A stretch of 64,000 bases of DNA from NCBI RefSeq assembly GCF_004522235.1, contig NZ_SDLT01000007.1:62001-126000 (forward strand), written 5' to 3'. The DNA comes from Amycolatopsis nivea (GTDB lineage Bacteria; Actinomycetota; Actinomycetes; Mycobacteriales; Pseudonocardiaceae). The notes beneath the pieces were generated by a model, which searched no databases, had not been told where the DNA came from, and saw nothing but the letters and a program-made list of their open reading frames with translations. The translations under genes were made by a program, and so were the position numbers. Position 1 is the stretch's first letter. Every line of letters begins with the position of its first letter. This document shows positions 34,475 to 43,657 of this stretch, in pieces.

Positions 34475-35908
34475 ATGTCGTTCGTTTCGCCGCTGTTCTT
34501 GTGGTACTTCATGCCCGCGGTGCTGATCGCGGTCCTGGTGTGCCCGCGCAGTTGGCGCAACGGCATCGTCGCGGTCGCGAGCCTGCTGTTCTACACGATC
34601 GGCGCCGGCCCGTACCTGTTCCTGCTGCTGCTCTGCATGGCGGTGAACTTCCTGGCCGGACCGGCGCTGGAGCCGAGCCCGTGGGACGTCCGCGGCACGC
34701 GCCGGAAACGGATCCTGATCGGCGTCATCACGCTCGACGTCCTCGTGCTCGTCATCTGGAAGTACGCCGGTTTCGCGACGCAGCAGATCGCCGCCGTCGC
34801 GCACTGGTTCGGCGGCGACCTGGGCGTCGCGAACATCGTGGTGCCGATCGGCATTTCCTTCTACACCTTCCACCACATCTCGTACGTGGTGGACATCTAC
34901 CGCGGCGAGCGGCACGCGCTGCGCAACCCGGTGTCGTTCGCCGCGTACATCGCGATGTTCCCGCAGTTGGTGGCGGGTCCCATCGTGCGCTACCGGGAGA
35001 TCGCCGACCAGCTTCCGCAACGGCGTTCGCACCGGCTGGACGACATCGCCGCGGGTTTCCCGAGGTTCGCGCTGGGCCTGTGCAAGAAGTCGATCATCGC
35101 CGACTCGCTCAGCCCGATGGTCGAAGCCTGCTTCTCGACCCCCGCGAACCAGATGACCTTCACGACGGCCTGGCTCGGCGCGATCGGCTACACCCTGCAG
35201 CTGTTCTTCGACTTCTCGGGCTACTCGGACATGGCGATCGGCCTCGGCCGCATGCTCGGCTTCCGGCTGCCGGAAAACTTCGCGCGCCCGTACTCGTCGG
35301 TGACGATCACGGAGTTCTGGCGCCGCTGGCACATGTCGCTGTCCCGCTGGTTCCGCGACTACGTCTACATCCCGCTGGGCGGCAACCGTTCAGGTGCTGG
35401 AAAGACGTACCGGAACCTGTCGATCGTCTTCGTGCTGACCGGTTTCTGGCACGGCGCGCAATGGACGTTCCTGATCTGGGGCTGCTACCACGGCGCACTT
35501 CTGGTCATCGAACGCCGCTTCCACCTCGGCGACGCGCCGGCCAGCCCGGTCGCCCGCATCGCCCGCCGAGTGCTGACGCTGATCCTGGTCGTGTTCGGCT
35601 GGGTCTTCTTCCGCTCAGCCGATCTGGGCCACGCGCTGTCGATGATCGGCCACATGCTGATCCCGGATTTCGGCGGCCTCGGCGACGTCGTGGAAAGCGC
35701 GCTGACGAACCAGCGGCTGGTGATCCTGCTGCTGGCGCTGATCGTGTTCATCCTCCCGGCGCATCCGGTGACCGGCCCGCTGCTGGAATCGTCCCGAAGC
35801 CGCGGAGCGACCGCACTGCGCATCGGGGTCATGACGGTGGGCCTGGTTTACGCGGCGATCTTGGTGGCTACGGGGACGTTCAGCCCGTTCCTGTACTACC
35901 AGTTCTGA
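34475..35908 (+). CDS. MBOAT O-acyltransferase, AlgI-like
   Basis: This 477-aa membrane protein has about ten to eleven membrane segments and MBOAT signatures: PIGISFYTFHHISYVVDIYRG, MFPQLVAGPIVRYREI, QLFFDFSGYSDMAIGLGRML, FWRRWHMSLSRWFRDYVYIPLGG and the catalytic histidine in LTGFWHGAQWTFLIWG. AlgI homologues move acetyl groups across the membrane to a secreted AlgX/AlgJ-type transferase that acetylates a polysaccharide. A secreted protein of that kind is encoded at 53766-55082, and the two may work together. No polysaccharide synthase is adjacent. Confidence 0.88.
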   Translation: MSFVSPLFLWYFMPAVLIAVLVCPRSWRNGIVAVASLLFYTIGAGPYLFLLLLCMAVNFLAGPALEPSPWDVRGTRRKRILIGVITLDVLVLVIWKYAGFATQQIAAVAHWFGGDLGVANIVVPIGISFYTFHHISYVVDIYRGERHALRNPVSFAAYIAMFPQLVAGPIVRYREIADQLPQRRSHRLDDIAAGFPRFALGLCKKSIIADSLSPMVEACFSTPANQMTFTTAWLGAIGYTLQLFFDFSGYSDMAIGLGRMLGFRLPENFARPYSSVTITEFWRRWHMSLSRWFRDYVYIPLGGNRSGAGKTYRNLSIVFVLTGFWHGAQWTFLIWGCYHGALLVIERRFHLGDAPASPVARIARRVLTLILVVFGWVFFRSADLGHALSMIGHMLIPDFGGLGDVVESALTNQRLVILLLALIVFILPAHPVTGPLLESSRSRGATALRIGVMTVGLVYAAILVATGTFSPFLYYQF

Positions 35909-35930
35909 TCGCGGAGCCGCTTTATTCCGG

Positions 35931-35960
35931 TTGACGTCCCGGACAGGCGAACGTCAGGCT
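35931..35960 (+). promoter_or_regulatory. Predicted leaderless promoter with inverted repeat
   Basis: TTGACG (35931-35936), 18 bp, then CAGGCT (35955-35960), 6 nt, then ATG 35967 form a leaderless promoter. TGACGT (35932-35937) and ACGTCA (35951-35956) are inverted and overlap both boxes, so they may be a repressor site. Confidence 0.5.
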
Positions 35961-35966
35961 TCCCGC

Positions 35967-36527
35967 ATGAGGTCAGCAGCCAGCAACGGCGGGGAGCGGT
36001 TTCGCGACCAACAGCTGTGGATAGGGGATTTCACCGCTGACGAGGTGCTGGTTCGTTGCCCTCGTTGTGAGCGCTGCGCGAAAGTCGTCGTCGTACCAGG
36101 CGCGCCGCCGACTGAGAAGATCCTGTTCGCCCCGAGACGGCTAGTGTGCGGCCGTTGCGGTCACACTCAGGACGCGCGAAACTCCGTTCAGCTCGCGCCA
36201 GCTCCGCTGGGGAACGCGCGCGATCCTTTCCTGCAGCACCCGTTGTGGCTGCAAGCCGACTTCGACGAACATGTGCTGTGGGCCTACAACGAACGACACC
36301 TGGACTACCTCGAAGCCTATGTCGCCGCTCGGATTCGGGAGCAGCAGTTGCCCGCGGACGGCGGGGGTCTACGCCTCATGACCATGCTCGCCGCGCTTCC
36401 GACCTGGCTGAAAGCCGCGAAGAACCGCGAACGGATCCTGCGCCGAATCGGCCGGATGCGCGCGACTCTCCGGCCTTCGGCACCCGACGACCGATCCGTC
36501 GAGGGTAAGCTTCGCTCATCGCCCTGA
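35967..36527 (+). CDS. Zinc-ribbon protein, unknown
   Basis: This 186-aa protein has two CxxC pairs, CPRC and CGRC (about residues 31-65), spaced as a zinc ribbon, then a helical C-terminal half (FDEHVLWAYNERHLDYLEAYVAARIRE, TWLKAAKNRERILRRIGRMRATL). The middle stretch DPFLQHPLWLQADFDEHVLWAYN looks like a conserved core. It may bind nucleic acid or act as an adaptor; no function can be assigned. The start at 35967 is supported by the leaderless promoter just upstream. Confidence 0.68.
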   Translation: MRSAASNGGERFRDQQLWIGDFTADEVLVRCPRCERCAKVVVVPGAPPTEKILFAPRRLVCGRCGHTQDARNSVQLAPAPLGNARDPFLQHPLWLQADFDEHVLWAYNERHLDYLEAYVAARIREQQLPADGGGLRLMTMLAALPTWLKAAKNRERILRRIGRMRATLRPSAPDDRSVEGKLRSSP

Positions 36528-36543
36528 CGGAAGGCCCGGACCG

Positions 36544-36909
36544 ATGACTGACCCGACCGAGCCGCCAGACCTGTCGTCCACCCCGAATGTCATCCCGTAC
36601 GTCGACCCGCACGACGGTCCGCGGCGATTGCTCATGATCGACATTTCCACGCACATCTTCCACGCCGGTGCGTACATCCCGATCGCGGGAATCGACGGCC
36701 GCCAGTACGTCGTTTCCTGGGGCACCGTGTCGTTCGAGATTCCCGCTGACCGCAACGTCCACGTCAGCGTGCACCTGCAGAGCAACGGCGGGGCCGGGTA
36801 CACGCCGTCGCCGTTCGCGTCGATCATTTTGTACCCGAATCCGTTGCCGCAACGCCTGTCGACCCAGTTCGTACGGGCGGGCATGGGAGCGCTCGTACCG
36901 CTGCCGTAA
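36544..36909 (+). CDS. Unknown 121-aa protein
   Basis: I do not recognise this protein. It has no signal peptide and is predicted mainly as beta strands: RRLLMIDISTHIFHAGAYIPI, QYVVSWGTVSFEIPADRNVHVSVHLQ, SPFASIILYPN. The ATG follows GACGGAAGG. It begins 17 bp after the zinc-ribbon gene on the same strand and may share its transcript. Its end is 16 bp from the end of the convergent aldolase gene. Confidence 0.6.
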   Translation: MTDPTEPPDLSSTPNVIPYVDPHDGPRRLLMIDISTHIFHAGAYIPIAGIDGRQYVVSWGTVSFEIPADRNVHVSVHLQSNGGAGYTPSPFASIILYPNPLPQRLSTQFVRAGMGALVPLP

Positions 36910-36925
36910 GTCGCGCCCTAGCCGG

Positions 36926-37576
36926 TCATCGCTGGCCGTATCCCTTGAGCTTCTCCACCACGTGCTCGATTTCCGCTGGCGGCAACAGAGTCGGAGTACC
37001 GGCGGATCGAGCCGTCAGCCACACCTGGCAAACCCATTCCAGTTGCTGCGCCCGGCTGTACGCACTCCCCAGCGAGTCGCCATAGGTGATCGTGCCGTGG
37101 TTGGCCAGGAGGCAGCCTCGGCGATCGTCCAGGGCTTGCAGCATCGCGTCGGCAAGTTCGGTGGTGCCGTAGGTCGCGTATGGCGCGACTCGAGCCGTCG
37201 GGCCGATTGCCGCGAGCATGTAGTGGATCGGCGGGACTTCGGTGACCAAAGTGGACACTGCGGTGGCGTGCACCGAATGCGTGTGCACGACCGCGTTCAC
37301 CGGGGCGGATTCCGGGTCGGTGGCGCGGGTGTACACGGCCAGGTGCATCGGGAGTTCGCTCGTCGGCTTCAGCGCGCCGTCGGCGATCTTGCCGTCGAGG
37401 TCCACCACGGGAATGTCGGCGGGAGTGAGGGCGGCGTAGTCAACGCCGGTCGGGGTTACCGCGACCAGGTCGCCCGCCCGCGCCGACACGTTGCCTGAGG
37501 TGCCGACGACCAAGCCGTCCGCGGTCAGGCGGCGGGCGTACTCGCAGACCGCGGCACGCTCGTTCTCCAGGATCAT
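36926..37576 (-). CDS. Class II aldolase (fuculose-phosphate aldolase type)
   Basis: This 216-aa zinc-dependent class II aldolase/adducin-type enzyme has GTSGNVSARAGD, the catalytic/metal region with HTHS (PVNAVVHTHSVHAT), YATYGTTELADAML and LLANHGTITYGD. The family cleaves sugar 1-phosphates to dihydroxyacetone phosphate and an aldehyde; the true substrate is not evident. It is the last gene of a minus-strand sugar operon. GGAGGCTGTGA precedes the ATG, which starts immediately after the FGGY kinase stop. Confidence 0.85.
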   Translation of the reverse strand: MILENERAAVCEYARRLTADGLVVGTSGNVSARAGDLVAVTPTGVDYAALTPADIPVVDLDGKIADGALKPTSELPMHLAVYTRATDPESAPVNAVVHTHSVHATAVSTLVTEVPPIHYMLAAIGPTARVAPYATYGTTELADAMLQALDDRRGCLLANHGTITYGDSLGSAYSRAQQLEWVCQVWLTARSAGTPTLLPPAEIEHVVEKLKGYGQR

Positions 37577-39025
37577 TCACAGCCTCCACAGTCCGCGCGC
37601 GGCAGACAGGGAAGCCTGGTAGTCGGCGTAACCGCGCTCGTAGTCAGCCACATTTTCGGGCCGGGCCTCGACCGTTCGCGCGTTCGCGGCCCAGCGATCC
37701 CGATCGTACGGCGTTCCGAGCGCGTCCGCGGCGGTGAGCACGGCACCGCGCGCGCCGACGCCGGGATCGCTCGGGATCACGACCGGACGGCCGAGGACAT
37801 CGGCGAAAATCTGCAGCCATTCGGGCGAACGGACTCCTCCGCCACAGGCGTAGAGCTGCCCCGACAGACCGGCGGCGTCAAAGCAATGCCTTGCGGCGTA
37901 AGCGATCGACTCGCACAGCGCCCGGACCAGGTCGGCCCGGCCGGTTTCGAGGCTCAGCCCGGAGAACTGTGCGCGTGCTCCGGCGTCGACGAACGGCGCG
38001 CGTTCCCCCGATACCGAAAGGAACGGCAATGCGCGCACCCCGCGAGCGCCCGGCTTGCTGTTCGCCAGCAACGGGTCGATTTCCTCGACGCTGATGCCCA
38101 GCAACTGGCAAGCCCAATCGATGCCTGCCGTGCCGACCATCGCGGGCATTGCGTGCAGGTACTCGTGCTCATCGGGCGTGCACAGGAACATGCCCGCGGG
38201 TTCAGCTTCGGGATCGAACGTCGGGTCGGAGGTGAGCACCTGACAGGCGAGCGTGGTCCCGGCGGTGAGGATGCCGTCGCCGGGTTTCCGTACGCCAGCA
38301 CCGATCGCGCTGGCTGGCAGGTCGAACGGCCCTGCGGTGACTGGCAATCCGACCGGCAGCCCGAGCAGTTCGGCACCGCGCCGGTCGAGCCGGAACACGG
38401 ACTTCGCCGGGGCTGGTTTCGCGAACAACGACCGGCGATGTCCCAGCCCGCAGGCTTCGATCGCACCGTCGTCGTAGCTGCGGGTGGCCGGGTTCAGGAA
38501 CGGCAGCGACGCGTCCGAGACGTCGACCGTGATCTCGCCGGTGAGCCGCTGCAACACCGCGTCCACGCAGTACCCGGCCACGGCGGCACGGTCGAGCACC
38601 TCGGGTTCATGGGTGTCCAAATAGGACATGATGGCCGCGGTGCAGCCAGGGAACATGCCGGAACCGGTGCGCCGGAAGACTTCCGCGGTGACGCCGTCGG
38701 CCTGCCATTTCGCAAGCACCGTGTTCGCCCGGCCGTCGAGCCACGAGATGGCCGGGTGCACCGCGGTACCCGCTTCGTCGCGGAGCCAGAGCCCGTCGCC
38801 CTGTCCGGTCAAGGCCAGCGCGGACACCGGCTCGGGCAGCGCGGCCGCGACCTCGCGCACCACCTTCACGACCGTGCCGACGACCTGGTCGAGATCCTGC
38901 TCGACCCGGCCGCCCGACAGGTGGTGCACCTCGGACGGCGTGCACGCGCTCGCGATGGAGCTGCCGTCCTCGTCGAACACCACGGCTTTGGTGAGCGACG
39001 TCCCGATGTCGACCCCGACAATCAC
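37577..39025 (-). CDS. FGGY-family carbohydrate kinase
   Basis: This 482-aa sugar kinase has the ATPase-core motifs IVGVDIGTSLTKAVVFD, GQGDGLWLRDEAG, ISWLDGRAN, LTAGTTLACQVL and the adenosine-site YACGGGVRSPEWLQ. FGGY kinases phosphorylate pentoses, tetritols, glycerol or xylulose; this one is followed by an aldolase, which suggests its product is cleaved. The GTG at 39025 overlaps the stop of the dehydrogenase gene (GTGA). The 56 residues further upstream are not kinase-like. Substrate unknown. Confidence 0.85.
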   Translation of the reverse strand: MIVGVDIGTSLTKAVVFDEDGSSIASACTPSEVHHLSGGRVEQDLDQVVGTVVKVVREVAAALPEPVSALALTGQGDGLWLRDEAGTAVHPAISWLDGRANTVLAKWQADGVTAEVFRRTGSGMFPGCTAAIMSYLDTHEPEVLDRAAVAGYCVDAVLQRLTGEITVDVSDASLPFLNPATRSYDDGAIEACGLGHRRSLFAKPAPAKSVFRLDRRGAELLGLPVGLPVTAGPFDLPASAIGAGVRKPGDGILTAGTTLACQVLTSDPTFDPEAEPAGMFLCTPDEHEYLHAMPAMVGTAGIDWACQLLGISVEEIDPLLANSKPGARGVRALPFLSVSGERAPFVDAGARAQFSGLSLETGRADLVRALCESIAYAARHCFDAAGLSGQLYACGGGVRSPEWLQIFADVLGRPVVIPSDPGVGARGAVLTAADALGTPYDRDRWAANARTVEARPENVADYERGYADYQASLSAARGLWRL

Positions 39026-40062
39026 GGCCGCCGCTCCAGTACCTCGGGATTCGCGAGGTTGGCCAGCTGCTCGCCGCGGGCGTACCGGCCGACTTCCGCG
39101 GCGACGATCGCTGCCGCTCGCTCGGCGGTCTGCCTGCTCGCGCCGGCGAGATGCGGGGTCGCGATGACGTTGGGCGCGTCGCGCAGCGCCCAATCCGCCG
39201 GCGGCGGTTCGACATCGTAAACGTCGAGGGCGAGCGCTCCGAGCCGTCCGGAACGCAGGGCGTCGGGCAGCGGCGCGTAGTCGAGCAGGCCACCGCGAGC
39301 GGTGTTCACGAGGACCGCGCCCTCCGGCAGGAGAGCGAGTTTGCTCGCGTCGATCAGGTGCCGGGTTTCCTCGGTGAGCCGCGCATGAAGGCTCACGACT
39401 CGGCTCTGCCGGAGCAGTTCGTCAAGCTCGACGAGCTGCGCGCCATCGGCTGCCACCGCGGCACGGTCGGCATAGGGGTCGGCTACCAGGACGTTCGCCC
39501 CGAACGCGACGAGCACCTTCGTGACCCGCGACCCGATCGCGCCGTAGCCGACGAGCCCGACCGTGGTGCCGCCCAGCTCCAGCCCGGCCTGGTCGTAGGC
39601 GTAGTAGTCGCCACGCCAGGTGCCGGCGAGCAGTTCAGCCGAGGAGGTCGAGATCCGCCGCATCGCGGCGAGGATCATGCCGACCGCGAACTCGGCCGCC
39701 GCGCCCGCGTTGCGTCCCGGCGCGTACGTGACGGCGACTCCGGCCTCGGTGGCGGCGACGAGGTCGACGTTCACCGGCCCGCCGCGGCACACCGACACGA
39801 GCTTGAGCTCCGGCGCGGCGGCGAAGACCTTCTTGGTGAACGGGGCCATCTGCGTGACGACGGCCTCGGCACCGGCGAGTGCCTCGATCACCTGGTCTTC
39901 GGTACCGCTCGCCTCCAGCACGTTGCCGACCGGCCCGAACGGCTCGACCGGCCACGGCAGCGTCAGCTCGGCGACCTCGTGGCCGCCGCCGAGTTCCGCG
40001 CGGACGGCTCCGGCCAGCAGGCCGGGGCTGACGAAGTGGTCTCCCGCAGCGAGAATGTGCAA
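39022..40062 (-). CDS. D-2-hydroxyacid dehydrogenase
   Basis: This 346-aa NAD(P)-dependent dehydrogenase has the Rossmann motif TVGLVGYGAIGSRVTKVL, VSLHARLTEETRHLI, VNTARGGLLDY and the catalytic histidine in IATPHLAGAS with the conserved glutamate in DVYDVEPPPAD. It should interconvert a 2-oxoacid and a D-2-hydroxyacid such as glyoxylate/glycolate or hydroxypyruvate/glycerate. The TTG at 40062 is chosen because GGGAGCAGAG lies directly upstream and LHILAAGDHFV starts the fold; an ATG much further upstream would overlap the RpiB-like gene. Confidence 0.82.
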   Translation of the reverse strand: MHILAAGDHFVSPGLLAGAVRAELGGGHEVAELTLPWPVEPFGPVGNVLEASGTEDQVIEALAGAEAVVTQMAPFTKKVFAAAPELKLVSVCRGGPVNVDLVAATEAGVAVTYAPGRNAGAAAEFAVGMILAAMRRISTSSAELLAGTWRGDYYAYDQAGLELGGTTVGLVGYGAIGSRVTKVLVAFGANVLVADPYADRAAVAADGAQLVELDELLRQSRVVSLHARLTEETRHLIDASKLALLPEGAVLVNTARGGLLDYAPLPDALRSGRLGALALDVYDVEPPPADWALRDAPNVIATPHLAGASRQTAERAAAIVAAEVGRYARGEQLANLANPEVLERRP

Positions 40063-40115
40063 CTCTGCTCCCTCACTCGCTCTGTGCCGATTGTGCGCCA
40101 CGACGGACGCCTTGG

Positions 40116-40571
40116 TCAGTGGGCGTTCTCGTATTCGGTGATGTGCGCGACCTTGGTCGCGCTGGCCGACGCGGGATCGAAGCGGTACCCGACCCATTCG
40201 GCCACGATCTTCTTCGCCACCTCAGGGCCGATCGCGCGCGCTCCGAAGGTGATCACCTGGCAGTCGTTCGATTTGATCGACCGCTCGGCGGAGTACGAAT
40301 CGTGCGCGACCGTCGCCCGCACGCCGGGCACCTTGTTCGCCGAGATCGCCATGCCGATGCCGGTGCCGCACACCAGGACGCCGCGGTCCGCTTCGCCGCG
40401 AGCGATGGCTTCCGCCGCGGCCAGCCCCAGCAACGGGTACGCCCGGTCGTCCGCCGCGTCGGGCACGCCGAGGTCGGTCACCTCGGCGACTCGTTCGTCG
40501 GCCTGCAGCAGGTCGCGCAGCTGATTCTTCAGTTCGACCCCGGCGTTGTCCGCCGCTACCACGATGCGCAT
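40116..40571 (-). CDS. RpiB-family sugar-phosphate isomerase
   Basis: This 151-aa RpiB/LacAB family isomerase has MRIVVAADNAGVELK, the proton-abstracting C68 in VLVCGTGIGMAISANK and VRATVAHDSYSAERSIKSNDCQ. RpiB interconverts ribose and ribulose 5-phosphates, but relatives beside Dak kinases (DerI or EryI in mycobacteria and rhizobia) isomerise D-erythrulose-4-phosphate. The immediate upstream Dak gene makes that specificity plausible. Its ATG overlaps the kinase stop by one base (TGATG). Confidence 0.82.
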   Translation of the reverse strand: MRIVVAADNAGVELKNQLRDLLQADERVAEVTDLGVPDAADDRAYPLLGLAAAEAIARGEADRGVLVCGTGIGMAISANKVPGVRATVAHDSYSAERSIKSNDCQVITFGARAIGPEVAKKIVAEWVGYRFDPASASATKVAHITEYENAH

Positions 40572-42256
40572 CAGTCCGCGCTCCTTTCCAGCTCCTCGCC
40601 GACTGCAGTGACCAGCAGCGAGAACGACACCGCACCCGGGTCCGAATGACCCTCGCTCCGTTGCGCCAGCCGCGCCGCGCGTCCCTTCGCCGGACGCAAG
40701 TGCGCGGTCTCCTGCGCGGCTACGACCGCGGCTCCAGCGGCTTTCCGCCAGGCTTGCACTACTTCCGAGCCCGACTGCTCCCGCAGCGTCGCCCGGAACG
40801 GCTCGATCGCGTCGAGCATTGTCTTGTCGCCCAGTTCGGCCTTGCCCAGCTCGCAGAACGCGCGCACCGCACCGTCGACCGCGTCGGCGAGCATTGCCGT
40901 GGTGATGTCCCCGGCATCGACACCGCGCAGACCGGCACCGGTCTCCGCCAGCAGCACGCCGTACAACGCGCCCGAGGCACCGCCAGCCGCATCGGCGAAC
41001 GCCGTACCGGCAGCCAGCAGCGCACCGGAAACCGTGTCCGGCTCGCGCCGCGCGGCAGCGACGGCGGCGCGCATCCCGCGCGTCATGCCGAGCCCGTGGT
41101 CTCCGTCCGCGGCCACCGCGTCGAGCCTGCCCAGTTCCGCTTCGTTTTCCTCGATGCTGCGCAGAGCCGCGGTGAGAACCCGGTCGACCACGCTGGTCCC
41201 CGGAGCCTCCTCGGTCAGCAATTCGTCCACTGTGGACTCAAGATCGACCGCGGTCAGCTCGGCACCGCTGGTGCGGTAGCCCGGGGTATCGCACGGCGCG
41301 GCGTACAACTCGGCCAATTCGTCGTCCAGCACCAGGATCGACAGCGAAACGCCGGCCATGTCGAGCGAGGTGACGAACTCCCCGACCTCGGAATGCACCG
41401 GACTGAGCCCGGCCTCGGCGAGCCGTTCGTGCACGCGGGTGTAGGTGACGAACATTTCCTCGTATTTGGTGCGGCCGAGCCCGTTCACCAGGACAACCAC
41501 GCGGCCGTCCCCTTCCGGAAGCTCCGGCAGGAGGCCGTCGACCAATTCGTCGGCCAGTTCCGCCGCGGACAACCGGCCCACCGTGCGGACGCCCGGTTCG
41601 CCGTGAATTCCGAGGCCCAGCTCCATTTCCTGGTCCGCGACCGTGAACAGGGGCATGTCCGCGCCGGGCAGCGTGCAACCGCCGAACGCGACGCCGAAGG
41701 TCCGCGTGCGAGCGTTCGCCTTCGCCGCGACCTCGTACACCGCGTCGAGGCTGTAGCCGCGCTCCGCCGCCGCCCCGGCGATCTTGAAGACGAGGAAATC
41801 GCCCGCCACGCCGCGCCGCCGCTCCGGTTCGGTCGCCGGGCCGCTCGCGATGTCGTCGGTGACCAGGATGGTGCGGCTCGGGATGCCCTCCGCCGCCAGC
41901 CTGCGAGCGGCGAGTCCGAAGTGGAGCACATCGCCTTGGTAGTTGCCGAAACCGAAGAGCACGCCGGCACCGTTGTCCGCCGCCCGAGCCGTGCGGTAGA
42001 CCTGCTCGGCACTCGGGCTCGTGAACACGTCGCCGACGACCGCGCCGTCGGCCAGCCCAGGGCCGACGAGACCGGCGAACGCCGGGTAGTGCCCGCATCC
42101 GCCGCCGATCACGACCGCGACCTTCGAGCTCGCCGGGGCCTCGCGGCGGACGACGCCGTAGGCGTCCGGCACCTTCTGGACCGTGCGGCCGTACGCGGTG
42201 ACGAACCCGTCGAGCCACTGCCGCTTGAACGTGTCCGGGGAACCCAAGGTGGTCAT
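40571..42256 (-). CDS. Dihydroxyacetone-kinase family protein (DhaK-DhaL fusion)
   Basis: This 561-aa ATP-dependent Dak-type kinase has an N-terminal DhaK domain (about 1-330) with GGGCGHYPAF and the predicted substrate-binding H218 in LGLGIHGEPG, and a C-terminal DhaL domain (about 350-560) with the magnesium-binding DGDHGLGMTRG (384-394) and GGASGALYG. Members phosphorylate dihydroxyacetone or C4 ketoses. The pairing with an RpiB-type isomerase resembles the mycobacterial erythrulose kinase and isomerase of tetritol use, which is the favoured inference. It starts 3 bp after the HAD gene. Confidence 0.85.
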   Translation of the reverse strand: MTTLGSPDTFKRQWLDGFVTAYGRTVQKVPDAYGVVRREAPASSKVAVVIGGGCGHYPAFAGLVGPGLADGAVVGDVFTSPSAEQVYRTARAADNGAGVLFGFGNYQGDVLHFGLAARRLAAEGIPSRTILVTDDIASGPATEPERRRGVAGDFLVFKIAGAAAERGYSLDAVYEVAAKANARTRTFGVAFGGCTLPGADMPLFTVADQEMELGLGIHGEPGVRTVGRLSAAELADELVDGLLPELPEGDGRVVVLVNGLGRTKYEEMFVTYTRVHERLAEAGLSPVHSEVGEFVTSLDMAGVSLSILVLDDELAELYAAPCDTPGYRTSGAELTAVDLESTVDELLTEEAPGTSVVDRVLTAALRSIEENEAELGRLDAVAADGDHGLGMTRGMRAAVAAARREPDTVSGALLAAGTAFADAAGGASGALYGVLLAETGAGLRGVDAGDITTAMLADAVDGAVRAFCELGKAELGDKTMLDAIEPFRATLREQSGSEVVQAWRKAAGAAVVAAQETAHLRPAKGRAARLAQRSEGHSDPGAVSFSLLVTAVGEELERSAD

Positions 42257-42259
42257 GGT

Positions 42260-42943
42260 TCAGTCCCTCGCAGCCACCGGCTCGCCGGCCAGGTAGGCCA
42301 GGAGCTTCAGTCGGACGTCGTCATTGCTCTCGGCCACCGCGCTGGCCAGCTCCAGCGCGTCCGGCTTCGGCGGGTACGTCGGGTTGGGCAGCGCGATCAC
42401 GGTGAGCCCGGCCGCGGCCGCCGCCCGGATGCCGTTGCTGGAGTCCTCGACCCCGAGGCATTCGCTGCCCGATTTGCCGAGCCGGGCCGCCGCCTCCAGG
42501 TACACGTCCGGATTCGGCTTGCCCCGCGCGACCTCGGCGCTGGACACCGTGGCGGTGAACTCGCCGGTGAGCTGATGCTTTTCGAGCACCGCGTCGATCA
42601 CCCGGCGGGCCGCCGACGACGCGAGCGCGACCGGGACCCGCTCACTGACCTCACGCACCATCGCACCCGCACCGGGGAGCAGCGGCGCTTCGCCCGCGTC
42701 GATCGAGGCGATCATGCCGTCAACCACCGCGCGTTCCACCTCGTCCGCCTGGTCCGGCACCCCGCACCGCCGGGCGAGATAGCAGGCCCATTCGGGCGCG
42801 CTCATGCCTTGCACCGAGGCCGTGTCCTCCGCCGTCCACTCGACCTGGTGACGAGCTGCGAAAGCGACCCAGTTCTCCTCCCAGAGGTGTTCACTTTCCA
42901 CCAGGACACCGTCGAGGTCGAACACCACCGCGTCGAGAGTCAT
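42260..42943 (-). CDS. HAD-superfamily phosphatase (beta-phosphoglucomutase-like)
   Basis: This 227-aa HAD subfamily IA enzyme has motif I VFDLDGVLVESE, motif II VALASSA, the lysine in RGKPNPDVYLEAA and motif IV GVEDSSNGIRAAAAAG, with a helical cap (about 15-90). All catalytic aspartates are present. It probably dephosphorylates or isomerises a sugar phosphate of the local pathway. It is the first gene of a six-gene minus-strand operon, diverging from the histidine phosphatase across a 102-bp control region. Confidence 0.83.
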   Translation of the reverse strand: MTLDAVVFDLDGVLVESEHLWEENWVAFAARHQVEWTAEDTASVQGMSAPEWACYLARRCGVPDQADEVERAVVDGMIASIDAGEAPLLPGAGAMVREVSERVPVALASSAARRVIDAVLEKHQLTGEFTATVSSAEVARGKPNPDVYLEAAARLGKSGSECLGVEDSSNGIRAAAAAGLTVIALPNPTYPPKPDALELASAVAESNDDVRLKLLAYLAGEPVAARD

Positions 42944-42973
42944 CCACCAGATCCCTTCAGAGAGCGAGCCCGC

Positions 42974-43032
42974 TTCACACGAGCAATGTTAAGTTAACAG
43001 CGACGATGAGAAGTTCGCAAGGGTGTTCACAC
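42974..43032. promoter_or_regulatory. Divergent control region with candidate DeoR sites
   Basis: The 102-bp gap holds the perfect inverted repeat TGTTAAGTTAACA (42987-42999), two TTCACAC words (42974-42980 and 43026-43032) and GAGAAGTTCGCAAGG (43008-43022). A related GAAGTTCACACA lies before the MFS gene at 44485. These are candidate operators for the DeoR protein at 43665 and would let it control both arms of the regulon. Confidence 0.5.
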
Positions 43033-43045
43033 AAGGAGGGCACGA

Positions 43046-43657
43046 GTGGGTGCACGGCTGCTGCTCGCCAGGCACGGGCAGACCGAATGGCACGCGGAGA
43101 ACCGCTACGCGGGCACCAGTGAGGTAGCGCTGACCGAGGAGGGGATCCGCCAGGCGGACGCGCTGGCCGCGTACGCCCGCCGGGTGAAACCGGACGCGCT
43201 GTTCTGTTCGCCGCAACGACGTGCCCGGCACACGATCGAACCGGCGGCCGAGGCACTCAACCTGGTCCCGGAAATCGTCCCCGACCTGCGGGAGACCTAT
43301 TTCGGCATCGCCGAGGGCCGCACCCGCGACGAGGTGCGCGAGACCGATCCCGACGCGGTCAAACGCTTCCTCGCCGATCCGATCGCCGGCGCGTTCCCCG
43401 ACGCCGACGATCCGGCCGCAGCGGCCAGGCGCGGGGCCCGCGCGCTCCGCTCGATTGCCGCCGCGACCAGCGGAACCGCACTGGTCGTCGCGCACAACAC
43501 GCTGTTGCGGCTCACCCTCTGCGAGCTGCTCGGCATCCCGCTGTCCCGCTACCGCAGCGTGTTTCCGCGCCTGGACAACGCGGCCGTCACCGAACTGGAG
43601 GTGAGTGGTGACCGAACTGCCCTGGTGCGCTTCAACCTCCCAGTGGAACCGCGATAA
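43046..43657 (+). CDS. Histidine phosphatase (phosphoglycerate mutase-like)
   Basis: This 203-aa protein has the phosphohistidine motif LLARHGQTEWHAENRYAG, SPQRRARHTIEPA with the second arginine, the acid in LRETYFGIAEGR, and the late histidine in TALVVAHNTLLRL. Such enzymes are mostly small-molecule phosphatases and not glycolytic mutases. It probably acts on a phosphorylated intermediate of the neighbouring sugar pathway. The GTG at 43046 follows AAGGAGGGCACGA. The deoR gene starts 7 bp after its stop. Confidence 0.83.
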   Translation: MGARLLLARHGQTEWHAENRYAGTSEVALTEEGIRQADALAAYARRVKPDALFCSPQRRARHTIEPAAEALNLVPEIVPDLRETYFGIAEGRTRDEVRETDPDAVKRFLADPIAGAFPDADDPAAAARRGARALRSIAAATSGTALVVAHNTLLRLTLCELLGIPLSRYRSVFPRLDNAAVTELEVSGDRTALVRFNLPVEPR

